Shown here piece after piece: positions 1 through 11,900 of a stretch of DNA of 64,000 nucleotides (its first letter is position 1; each line of letters starts with the position of its first letter). The translations under genes and the position numbers were made by a program. The DNA comes from Neoarius graeffei (Eukaryota > Chordata > Actinopteri > Siluriformes > Ariidae). The notes beneath the pieces are model-generated. The model was not told where the DNA came from, searched no databases, and worked only from the letters and a program-made list of their open reading frames with translations. Where the stretch lies: the NCBI RefSeq assembly GCF_027579695.1, contig NC_083579.1, positions 70,161,371 through 70,225,370 on the forward strand. Direction: 5' to 3'.

Positions 1-600
1 GCAGTCAAGCAGACAGAGGAAGTTCGTGTGCGCATGCGCAGGTTTACTGCCTTCTTCTTTTTCTTTTGGGTTTTACGGCAGCTGGCATCCACAGTGTTGC
101 ATTACTGGTTTACCTTTGAGCGTGCACTGACAGTTCCATCATTCTGTCGCTAAACGAACAGCTGATCACACCGAGGTGCTCGCTGAGCACCGATATTTAT
201 TAGTTTGGTCCTGCGTTTCCTTTCCTTCGCATATAACATCACGTCTTTTCTTCTCGCTTTCCGTTACTGTAGTCGGTCTTTCACATTTCATTCACACACT
301 CGCGTCCTCCATTTTTCTCTCCTGTTTCAAATTTGTATCCCACAATGCCTTGTGCGAACAGGGAAAGCCCACCACATGATGCATGATGTAGTATCTTGAA
401 TTGGGTCATGGTGAAGCAGGAAAAAATAGCAGAGAATTTAGGGCCATGTGGCTCAAAATTCATTAATTGTTCTGTTAAAAAACGTAGAATAAAATGGCAA
501 GTCTGTGATTTGAATTCAGAAGGTTTTGGTCCACTAAACAAAAATAATTGGGTGTCAGGAAAAATTGTTTTTAAGACCTAAACTTGAAAAATCTGAAAGG
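1..600. repeat. Unclassified dispersed repeat, shared with 52.1-53.95 kb
   Basis: Bases 1-48 match 52095-52145 (GTCAAGCAGACAGAGGAAGT), and about 375-595 match about 53733-53945 (GAGAATTT..CATTAATTGTTCT, CCACTAAACAAAAATAATT). The intervening parts are not alike, and the second copy carries an insertion. No coding content is evident in 1-960 apart from the Tc1 scrap listed separately; short frames here carry no recognisable domain. Confidence 0.55.
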
Positions 601-631
601 CAGTCTATCTTTAAGACGACATCTTTTCCAG

Positions 632-720
632 GGATATTTCAACAAAACAATGCAAAACCACATTCTGTACACGTTACAAAGACATGGCTGTGGAAGAAGA
701 TGGTGCCTGTCCCCTCTGTC
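632..720 (+). mobile_element. Small Tc1 transposase remnant
   Basis: The translation FQQNNAKPHSVHVTKTWL resembles the second-Asp block of Tc1 transposases (FQxDNAKPH). The Asp is Asn here, so this is a dead fragment of under 100 bp. Confidence 0.55.
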
Positions 721-974
721 CCATTGTTTTCAGTTTTAATTTCAATTTCAACATACCGTCCCACTTTTTTCTGATTTGGGCTTGTAGCTTTTCATATTTT
801 TCTTTTTCTACTTGTATGCTCGTAAATTCTGCTTTTATGTACATTTTGTTTTTATGTCGTGGAATAAAAACAGGAAATGAAAAATAATTAAAAGCATTTC
901 ACTGAATACTGTACTGTGTATGGTTGTGTGTGTGAGAGACCAATAAAATTTGATTTTGAAACCCATTTTTACAG

Positions 975-1043
975 GATGTGTATTAGGCAGTGGGAAAACA
1001 CCTATGAATCCATGTCAGAGTTTGTGGTTCCTCGCTCCAGCAG
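975..1043 (+). CDS. atp6v1c2: atp6v1c2 exon a (first in window)
   Basis: The acceptor is TTTTTACAG before 975 and the donor is CAG|GTTAGT after 1043. It encodes [22 protein letters not shown] and ends two bases into an Arg codon, which the first base of the next exon completes. Confidence 0.88.
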
Positions 1044-4000
1044 GTTAGTTCCCGTCATTTGTTCCTGTTTATTCTTAGCTCAGCTAACTAATCACCCATT
1101 CATGACCGCAGTCCAGCTCTAGCCATAGGTCAGCAGGTTAAGTTCACCCAAGTATAAAGTTACTGATGGAAAGCAAGCATCTCACCTCAGCCTCCATGAC
1201 CGATATCCATCTCAGTGGCTCTAATTAGCCTGTTTTACTTCGTCCTCATTAAGCAGTCAGCCTCAGAAGATCAGACACCGTTCACCATGTAGGATGTCCT
1301 GGTTGTTTGTTGCAACAGCAGTGAATAGCAATTATACTGACGTTAAAAATGATAAAAGAAAATGAAAAATAAAAATAACCATCGTCCTTATCTTAACCTA
1401 TATACTGGTGATACGGCTTTAAAACGTTTTTATTATGTGCCATAGGAAGTTGCTGGAGGAAGAGGACGCTGGGATTTTCACAGTGACACTATTCAAGAAT
1501 GCTGTCAAAGAATTCAAAGCCAATGCCAAAAAGCACAAGTAAGTGTACCTTATCAAACACACATGCATATATATATTTGAGGTGAACGTATTCTTGAAAC
1601 CTCAAACAGTTTGTGGTCTCTGATAGATTCACAGTGCGAGACTTCAACTTAGAGGAAGCCGAATGGCAACAAAAGGAGATGAGCCGCCTCAGCATTGATA
1701 AGAAAGAACAGTATGTGAGTAACACTTGGATATATCTCCAGATAGCTACAGGATATACACTCACTGGCCCCTCATGCTGCAGCAACACAATGGATAAAAT
1801 GCAGATACAGGCCAAGAGCTTCAGTTAATGTTTACATCAAATATCAGAATGGGGGAACAATGTGATCTCAGTGACGTTAACCGTATCTAACTTCTGCAGT
1901 TAACTATTGTGGCATAACTCTCATCCCAATAGCAGCCAAAATTTTCAACAAACTCCTCCTTAATCGCATTGTTCCTCGCCTCGAGCCATTCCTTCGCATG
2001 AATCAAAATGAGTTTCGAAGAAGTAGAACCGCTGTCGCTCAGATACTATGAGTTAGGCGAATTCTTGGGGAGATGAAGAGATTGAACAAAGATGTCACTC
2101 TCTGCTTCATTGACTTTTGCAAAGCCTTCGACTCCATCAGCAGAGAAGTTATGTTCGAGATTTTGCCACGATATGGAATTCTGTCACCCATCATTGGTGC
2201 AATAAAATCACTGTACACCAACACTTCAGCCACCCGATGAAGAAACTGAGTCATTTAATATTACAGCAGGTATCCTTCAAGGTGACACTTGCCCAATTTC
2301 TTTTCATTGTTGTGCTCGATTATGTCTTACGGATTTCGCTTGATAAAATGAAAGAAAAAGGTCTTACAATCAAGCCTCGACAAAGCAGAAGACATCCCGC
2401 TGAATACCTTACAGATTTGGACTTTGCTGATGACCTAGGCTTGATCTCAGAATCCATAAAAGATGTGGAGTTATTACTACAATCGCTAGAATATGCCACT
2501 AGCCAAGTAGGTCTCTATTGTAATAAGGGAAAGACAAAATTTTTATCTACGTCTTCCTTACCATGCGAGCTTAAATCCCTAAATGTCACTAACATAAAAA
2601 AGGTAGATGATTTCAAATACCTGGGATCCCATATCGCAGACTCACAAAAGGAATTCAAGATCAGAAAGCCCTAGCGTGGGAAGCCTGTAATAAGCTAGAA
2701 AAAAATTTGGCAGTCATATTTAACTAAGTCTATTAAGGTCCAGACATTTAGAACTTTAGTAGAGCCAGTTCTTCTGTATGGCTCAGAAACCTGGACCCTA
2801 ACTACCAAGCTTGAGAGTCATCTTGATGGATGCTATACAAATCTGTTAAGAAGAGTACAGAACATCAGCTGGAGGGACCATGCCACTCTTGGCCAAATCT
2901 ACAGAGGATTACCATGAGTATCCCAGAAGCTTAAGCAAAAGCGTCTACAGTTTGCTGGCCATTGCCATCGTGCCACAGGCAAAGTAATTTCCTTTCTCCT
3001 TCTATGGTGCCCTTCTGGCAAAGTTGTATCCAGAAAGTTAACATACCCAGACACCATTGCCAGAGACTCGGGCATCGATATTGAAGACCTGGGTTCAGTG
3101 ATGCAGGACTGCTGTGTCTGGAGAGAGTTAGTCATGGTAATCTCATCCACCCCTGTGGTCAAAGGATGATGATGAACTGTAACATGGTTGGTGGTGCCAG
3201 ATGGGCTGGGTGGTGCATTTCAGAAACTGCTGATCAGCTTGGATTTTCAGGCACAAGGTCTTAGGTCCTGAGATACAGATGGATGCAAAAGACATCCAGT
3301 TGGCATCAGTGTTGTGGGTTGAAATGCCTTGTTGAAAGGCAAGAATCATTCAAGTTAACAGGAAATCTACTATAACTAAAATAACACTGGTCAACAATTT
3401 TTCAGAAGTTGTCTGCTTCAGAGATTCAATCGTCTGTTTGTTATGAAATTTGGTGTGTTGAATTCAAATATGACAATTAAAAGAGCTGATTGGCTGTGGC
3501 TTCCAAGATATTTAAGTTTTTACATTTTATACTTATGTACATTGTGTAGATAGTAACGTTTTAAGTGTAAATTGTAAACCTAGGTCTCTTCATGTGTTTA
3601 TGGTCGGCTTACATGATACTTCACCTGTTCTCTTTATGTAACACCTAGAAAATCAGCAAAAAGTTTATGTAAATAAAATGTATGATGAACCAAATGGCAA
3701 AAAACAATTATGTATAAGTACTGAATAGGTTTAGTCCTTATTCAGTGTGTACTTGGTGCTTTTTGGCAGCTTGTCTCTCCCTTACAAAAAAGAAGTTTAT
3801 TCAAGTGTGCTTCTCGTATACTTCTTTTAAAGTAAAAATAAGAGCGTATGCTTTCAGTTTACTTTTTATTTACTTATCAGAGATATAATTAATAAAGTTA
3901 TACATACAACCCCGATTCCAAAAAAGTTGGGACAAAGTACAAATTGTAAATAAAAATGGAATGCAATAATTTACAAATCTCAAAAACTGATATTGTATTC

Positions 4001-7000
4001 ACAATAGAACATAGACAACATATTAAATGTCGAAAGTGAGACATTTTGAAATTTCATGCCAAATATTGGCTTATTTGCAATTTCATGACAGCAACACATC
4101 TCAAAAAAGTTGGGACAGGGGCAATAAGAGGCTGGAAAAGTTAAAAGGAACAGCTGGAGGACCAAATTGCAACTCATTAGGTCAATTGGCAATAGGTCAT
4201 TAACATGACTGGGTATAAAAAGAGCATCTTGGAGTGACAGCAGCTCTCAGAAGTAAAGATGGGAAGAGGATCACCAGTCCCCCTAATTCTGCACCGACAA
4301 ATAATGGAGCAATATCAGAAAGGAGTTCGACAGTGTAAAATTGCAAAGAGTTTGAACATATCATCATCTACAGTGCATAAGATCATCAAGAGAATCTGGA
4401 AGAATCTCTGTGCGTAAGGGTCAAGGCCGGAAAACCATACTGGGTGCCCGTGATCTTCGGGCCCTTAGACGGCACTGCATCACATACAGGCATGCTTCTG
4501 TATTGGAAATCACAAAATGGGCTCAGGAATATTTCCAGAGAACGTTATCTGTGAACACAATTCACCGTGCCATCCGCCATTGCCAGCTAAAACTCTATAG
4601 TTCAAAGAAGAAGCCGTATCTAAACATGATCCAGAAGCGCAGACGTCTTCTCTGGGCCAAGGCTCATTTAAAATGGACTATAGCAAAGTGGAAAACTGTT
4701 CTGTGGTCAGACGAATCAAAATTTGAAGTTCTTTATGGAAATCAGGGACACCGTGTCATTCGGACTAAAGAGGAGAAGGACGACCCAAGTTGTTATCAGC
4801 GCTCAGTTCAGAAGCCTGAATCTCTGATGGTATGGGGTTGCATTAGTGCGTGTGGCATGGGCAGCTTACACATCTGGAAAGACACCATCAATGCTGAAAG
4901 GTATATCCAGGTTCTAGAGCAACATATGCTCCCATCCAGACGACATCTCTTTCAGGGAAGACCTTGCATTTTCCAACATGACAATGCCAAACCACATACT
5001 GCATCAATTACAGCATCATGGCTGCGTAGAAGAAGGGTCCGGGTACTGAACTGGCCAGCCTGCAGTCCAGATCTTTCACCCATAGAAAACATTTGGCGCA
5101 TCATAAAACGGAAGATACAACAAAAGAGATCCAAGACAGTTGAGCAACTAGAATCCTACATTAGACAAGAATGGGTTAACATTCCTATCCCTAAACTTGA
5201 GCAACTTGTCTCCTCAGTCCCCAGACGTTTACAGACTGTTGTAAAGAGAAAAGGGGATGTCTCACAGTGGTAAACATGGCCTTGTCCCAACTTTTTTGAG
5301 ATGTGTTGCTGTCATGAAATTTAAAATCACCTAATTTTTCTCTTTAAATGATACATTTTCTCAGTTTAAACATTTGATATGTCATCTATGTTCTATTCTG
5401 AATAAAATATGGAATTTTGAAACTTCCACATCATTGCATTCCGTTTTTATTTACAATTTGTACTTTGTCCCAACTTTTTTGGAATCGGGGTTGTAAGTAT
5501 ACTTGACTTAGACTGAAAAGTATATAGAAAAGCCTAAGTATATTAAGCTTATACTTAAACTTTTGATCAAGATATAATTAACAAAAGTTTAATAAAGTAT
5601 TAAAATATTTGTGCCAGATGTTGAAGTGTACTTGCCCTGTAGTTGTGCTTATCCTTTTGATAGTAGCCTATAAAATACTTCTTTTTCACACATATTGGCT
5701 TCTTTGTGATATACGGCAGCATGTTTTAAATCCCATCTTTTAAACCTACGGTACATGTACCATAAGTTTGTGGTCAGCTCTGGGGTGGAATAGCTTAAGA
5801 ATAAACAGTGTTGGAACTTAAACTTGTCTTTTATGTACATAGTGCTATTAACCCACAAAGAGACAGATAAAGCAGACAAATAAAACAAGTAAACTCATAC
5901 TATATTTCCAGTACACCATGAAGTATGCTTTTGTAAACTAAAGAGTGGACTACAAGTATAGAACTAGTAAACTATTAGTATACAAGTTTACTTGTGGTAT
6001 ACTTGCAGTACAAAATAAAAAATGCTAATTTTATACTCAGAGTTTACTTCTCTTAGACTTAAAGTATACTTTGTATAAACTAAAAGTGGGCCAATTTAGT
6101 CCCAAGAAGTATTAGATTAGTTTACTTACAAGTATACTGTAAGTACATTGATATCAGCATACTTGGTACACAAAGAGGACCATCTATGAATAAATCACAA
6201 ATCATAGATTTATTCATAGAGCCAATCTTGAAAACTAGAGCCAATGAACAATTTTAAGTTTCATTTTCGTTCTCAGTGACCCAGAATTAGTAAAGTTTGG
6301 CTATATTTATTTCGGAAGCATTTTGGCTGTAGACCAGTGTTATCAATCTTTACAACCATGGTGAACAGAAAAACATCTCAAAATGCACAACATGTCAGAC
6401 ATTGAGTCGGATGATCTACAACAGCAGAAGACCACAGTGGATTCCACTCCTGGCAGCAAGGAACAGGAATCTGAAGCTATAGTTGGCACAAGCGCGTAGA
6501 AGTTGGTCTTTGTATTAAAGTAGAACTGAAGGCACATTTTTTTATGATCAAAATTTTATTTTTCTCATTTTATTAAATATAGGAATGCATTTTTGATAGC
6601 TATTTGGTCACTGCTATAGCAAGTTATGAGTGTTTAAAATATGCTCTGTAATATATCAGTCCATATGTCAAAGCAATGGGTGTAAACGAGATTTGTTGAG
6701 ACCTGTGTGAGACATCGTAGGATGGAAGTAAAACGCACAGCGGAAATCAAAGTGACCAACATCTGCCAACGTCGTCAAAACACGCGCGCGCCCTCTTTCG
6801 AATGCTGATGTAATCAAGCCGGAAGTTTTGTTTGTTCTGATAGCAATCAGGAAAGTTTGAAAAAAGTAGGCAGGAATCCTCATTTAAACTCATTTTTGTG
6901 CAATACTTCGTTTGGAAAACAGTTTTCAAAATGGTGGCACTGACACCTGGCTGACACTTCTTCACGTTTCGAAGTCTCGCACAAATCTCGTGAAGATCGC

Positions 7001-8696
7001 GCGGATAAGCGACGCCTGCCGTGGACCAAACGAACTAAATTCAACACGGCTAAAAACCGAAGAGGCCGATAAGTATAATATTTAATTGCAATTAGTTGCC
7101 AATACGAGTCACGATATAAGGTTACTAAAACCGAAACCATAATTGAATAACATGTTAATTAAGAAATAAAGCAAGTTTAAAAATGACTTCAGTTCTCCTT
7201 TAAAGGAAATGATCACAGATTCAAGATTCAATATTGCTTTATTGTCATTGTGTAAGATACAGAATGAAATTCAGTGCACTGCCTCACGGGCGCAGATAGA
7301 GGGGGGGACGGGGGGGATTCGTCCCACCCAGATTTAAATTCACCTCGTTCGGTCCCCCCCACTTATAGGGAGGAAAAAACATCTATGCTGTCTTTCTTTG
7401 CATAAGGCAAACCTCACGGAAAAATCAAAAGACTAATTACCATTCGGTTTATTGAGGTACACAGCAGTACAGACATAGTTGCAACTGCGCAGACTGCACA
7501 GGTTGCGAGCTCGAGCTTGGTTGCTATGGTTACCCACAACAAGTTTGACAGGCATTTTGGGGACAGCTCCTCCTAGTTCAGGACCCCAACATGGCATGAT
7601 GAAGGGTGCCAAAAGGCAGAAAACGATTGCATCGTTTTTTCAAAAAAAAAAAAAAAAACGGCTGTAAGTAAACTGTGCCTTACTTTATCATATCACCTTG
7701 CAATTTTTTGATAGTCTGTTCAAAGTAATGTCGTAGTGAAAGTAAAATCGTACGGGGTAGAGATGCCTTTCTGGTAGCCTCCTTCTTTCGGTGGTAGCCT
7801 GTAGATACAGTGCTCAGAAGGCAGTTTTAATGTTTAATCTGGCGTTCCCTGCCATAATTTCAGCGAGCATATTGTTTCATAAGGAAACTTTGCGACGAGT
7901 TGTTGACTGACTGCCACTCACACAACACACAGGCATAGTTAGAAAGTCAGGATGCACTGGTTTACACTTTACACACACACACGTAGCCCAGCCTCTCGCT
8001 ATGTTTAACAGTTGGAACTTAGCGGTTTTAAAACTAGTTTTGCAGTTTCTGTGCGTGATGATAATGTGTAAACTTTGGATTTCCATAGGCTATGTTAAAA
8101 TGTTATCATTGTCCTGGCCTGCAGGTAGTTCCTGGTGATGGCAGTGAGGGAGGTGAAATAACATGTATACACACTACCGTTCAAAAGTTCGGGGTCACCC
8201 AGACAATTTTGTGTTTTCCATGAAAAGTCACACTTTTATTTACCACCATAAGTTGTAAAATGAATAGAAAATATAGTCAAGACATTTTTCTGGCCATTTT
8301 GAGCATTTAATCGACCCCACAAATGTGATGCTCCAGAAACTCAATCTGCTCAAAGGAAGGTCAGTTTTATAGCTTCTCTAAAGAGCTCAACTGTTTTCAG
8401 CTGTGCTAACATGATTGTACAAGGGTTTTCTAATCATCCATTAGCCTTCTGAGGCAATGAGCAAACACACTGTACCATTAGAACACTGGAGTGATAGTTG
8501 CTGGAAATGGGCCTCTATACACCTATGGAGATATTGCACCAAAACCTAGACATTTGCAGCTAGAATAGTCATTTATCACATTAGCAATGTATAGAGTGGA
8601 TTTCTGATTAGTTTAAAGTGATCTTCATTGAAAAGAACAGTGCTTTTCTTTCAAAAATAAGGAAATTTCAAAGTGACCCCAAACTTTTGAATGGTA

Positions 8697-8775
<79 letters not shown>

Positions 8776-9278
8776 CACAAAATGGAATCATTTGCTGACA
8801 GCTCAGTCCCCCCCAGTTCAAAAATCCTATCTGCGCCCCTGCACTGCCTTACGAAACGGTCTCTCTCTCTCTCTCTCTCATTATATATATATATATATAT
8901 ATATCTCATTCATCTCATTATCTCTAGCCGCTTTATCCTTCTACAGGGTCGCAGGCAAGCTGGAGCCTATCCCAGCTGACTATGGGCGAAAGGCGGGGTA
9001 CACCCTGGACAAGTCGCCAGGTCATCACAGGGCTGACACATAGACACAGACAACCATTCACACTCACATTCACACCTACGCTCAATTTAGAGTCACCAGT
9101 TAACCTAACCTGCATGTCTTTGGACTGTGGGGGAAACTGGAGCACCCGGAGGAAACCCACGCGGACACGGGGAGAACATACAAACTCCACACAGAAAGGC
9201 CCTCGCCGGCCCCGGGGCTCAAACCCAGGACCTTCTTGCTGTGAGGCGACAGCGCTAACCACTACACCACCGTGCCGC

Positions 9279-9334
<56 letters not shown>

Positions 9335-11865
9335 AAAGAGATTTACATAAAAGATACAAGATTTACAAATAAGATGTACAGACATACGGTAAGGGTTTAC
9401 AAATTTACAAGATATGGACAAAATTTACAAACAAGAAGCATATACTAATGTACAGACATTCACATAACATACACTGAGCACTTGGTAATACTTGGCATTG
9501 CACTGGTAGTAGGTATTGTGGTAATACAGTAGCTATCGCACAATACAGGATATTGCACTTGGTAACAGATAAATAACCATAAGTATAAATATTGCAGGGT
9601 GGCACGGTGGTGTAGTGGTTAGCACTGTTGTCTCACAGCAAGAAGGTTCTGGGTTCAAGCCCAGTGGCTGACGAGGGCCTTTCTGTGAGGAGTTTGCATG
9701 TTCTCCCCGTGTCTGTGTGGGTTTTTTCCAGGTGTTCCAGTTTCCCCCACAGTCCAAAGACATGCAGGTTAGGTTAACTGGTGACTCTAAATTGACCGTA
9801 GGTGTGAATGTGAGTGTGAATGGTTGTCTGTGTCTATGTATCAGCCCTGTAATGACCTGGCGACTTGTCCAGGGTGTACGCCGCCTTTCGCCCATAGTCA
9901 GCTGGGATAGGCTCCAGCTTGCCTGCAACCCTGCAGAACAGGAGAAAGCGGCGAGAGATAATGAGATGAGATGAGATAAATATTGCGGGGTGGCACGGTG
10001 GAGTAGTGGTTAGCACTGTTGCCTCACAGCAAGAAGGTTCTGGGTTCAAGCCCAGTGGCTGACGAGGGCCTTTCTGTGTGGAGTTTGCATGTTCTCCCCG
10101 TGTCTGTGTGGGTTTTTTCGGGTGCTCTGGTTTCCCCCACAGTCCAAAGACATGCAGGTTAGGCTAACTGGTGACTCTAATGTGTGAATGTGAGTGTGAA
10201 TGGTTGTTTGTCTCTATGTGTCAGCCCTGCAATGATTTGGTGACTTATCCAAGGTGTACCCCGCCTCTTGCCCATAGTCAGCTGGGATAGGCTCCAGCTT
10301 GCCTGTGACCCTACACAGGATAAGCGGTTACAGATAATGGATGGGTGGATGGATGGATGGATGGATGGATGGATAAATACTGCAGAAGACGTGGGTAGAT
10401 TGACATGTTATTGATTGTGGTGTGTGTATGACTTCAGAGCAGAGTTCAGTGTGGTGATAGATTTGGGACAGAAACTGGTTTTGAAGCTTGTGGTGCATGC
10501 TTTGATTGTTCTGTAACGCTTGCCTGAGAGCAGACATTCGAACAGCTGATGAGCGGGGTGGGATGAGTCCTTTAGAATGCATTGTGTTTTTTCTGCAAGT
10601 AGCAAGACTTGTGTATATCCTCAAGAACAGGCAGCTGCTTGTTGGTGATTTTTTTTTCTGCAGTCGTTATGATTCTTCGCAGTGCCTTCTTATCTTCTAC
10701 AGAGCCATTACCATACCATATCAAGATGCCGTGTGTGAGGACACTCTCAGTGGTGCAGCAGTAGAAGGTCATCAGCAGCTGTTGGGACAGGTTGATTTTC
10801 CTGAGGGTTCTCAGAAAATACAGTCTTTGCTGTGCTTTTTTTTAACGAGGCAGTGCGTGTTGTATGTCCATGTCAGGTCCTCTGATATGTGTGTACCCAG
10901 GAATCTGAAACTGGAAACTCTCTCCACTTCTTCTCCATTTATGTTCAGTGGCAGATGGACATTCTGATGTCTTCTGAAATCAACTATCAGCTCCTTGGTC
11001 TTTTTGGTATTCAGAGCCAAGTTGTTCTCAGCATGCCAGTCTGTCAGCCTCTGAACCTCCTCTTTGTAGGCAAATTAATCTCCTTCAGTAATCAGTCCCA
11101 CCACTGAAAACTAACCAAATTCTAGTCACCATATCACAGGGGGGCGGCACGGTGGTGTAGTGGTTAGCACTGTCGCCTCACAGCAAGAAGGTCCTGGGTT
11201 CGAGCCCCGGGGCCGGCGAGGGCCTTTCTGTGCGGAGTTTGCATGTTCTCCCCGTGTCCGCGTGGGTTTCCTCCGGGTGCTCCGGTTTCCCCCACAGTCC
11301 AAAAACATGCAAGTTAGGTTAACTGGTGACTCTAAATTGACCGTAGGTGTGAATGTGAGTGTGAATGGTTGTCTGTGTCTATGTGTCAGCCCTGTGATGA
11401 CCTGGCGACTTGTCCAGGGTGTACCCCGCCTTTCGCCCGTAGTCAGCTGGGATAGGCTCCAGCTTGCCTGCGACCCTGTAGAAGGATAAAGTGGCTAGAG
11501 ATAATGAGATGAGATGAGATGAGATATCACAGGGGTGGACAAAGTACCCAAGTTCATTACTTAAGTCAAAGTACAGATCCCCCTGGTCAAATGTTACTCC
11601 GATACAAGTGAAAGTTGTCCAGTCAAATTTTTACTTAAGTTAAAGTACCGAAGTATTTGCTTTTAAAAATACTTAAGTATTAAAAGTACATTTTCCTTCA
11701 ACGCATTGTTGTATTATTTCCACAACGCTTACAAAACCTAATGCCTCTGAAGCAACCGACTGGATTTACTGACTTGCTTGTAGAACCTGTAGAATAAACG
11801 CCTGGTAGAACGTTACAAAATGAAACGCAACTGAATTGACAAAAAAAAGAAAGCCATTGTCATTT

Positions 11866-11900
<35 letters not shown>

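Larger units (their letters stand above)
3735..6180. repeat. AT-rich element with AAGTATACTT-like motifs, split by a Tc1
   Basis: Repeated variants of AGTATACTTG/CAAGTATACT occur on both sides of the Tc1 at 3907-5493 (about 3760-3900 and 5495-6180). This suggests one older non-coding DNA element into which the Tc1 jumped. I cannot define clean ends. No gene is seen here. Confidence 0.45.
7285..8841 (+). mobile_element. hAT element with nested MITE
   Basis: The 8-bp TSD CACTGCCT (7277-7284 and 8842-8849) flanks TIRs CACGGGCGCAGATAG and its near-complement CTATCTGCGCCCCTG. Near 7590-7665 a short frame ([17 protein letters not shown], then a GTAAG donor) looks like the first exon of a hAT transposase; the catalytic body is missing. 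A Tc1-type MITE and AT/AC microsatellites sit inside. Confidence 0.85.
9338..11120 (-). mobile_element. Rex1-like LINE, 3' part, degenerate
   Basis: Reading leftward, translation gives [15 protein letters not shown], then [34 protein letters not shown] and [15 protein letters not shown]: the RT thumb and C-terminus of Rex1/Babar-type fish LINEs. Frameshifts break it. The 3' UTR (about 9338-9595) is separated from the coding part by two SINEs inserted in tandem. The 5' part, including the RT core, is missing. Confidence 0.8.

Noticed and set aside
8618-9421. Long frames across the TA/CA/CT microsatellites and SINE
   Set aside because: They translate as [12 protein letters not shown] and SLSLSL runs plus SINE sequence; low complexity, no gene.
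9717-9974. Recurring frame with [17 protein letters not shown] on several SINE copies
   Set aside because: The same text appears in either orientation in each SINE copy; it is a by-product of an RNA-derived repeat, not a protein family.
10506-10967. 153-aa plus-strand frame
   Set aside because: It is antisense to the Rex1-like reverse transcriptase remnant; no domain in this direction.
11146-11215. Possible tRNA gene (A and B boxes)
   Set aside because: The boxes belong to the SINE head; no cloverleaf acceptor stem is evident and the element has a SINE body, tail and TSD.
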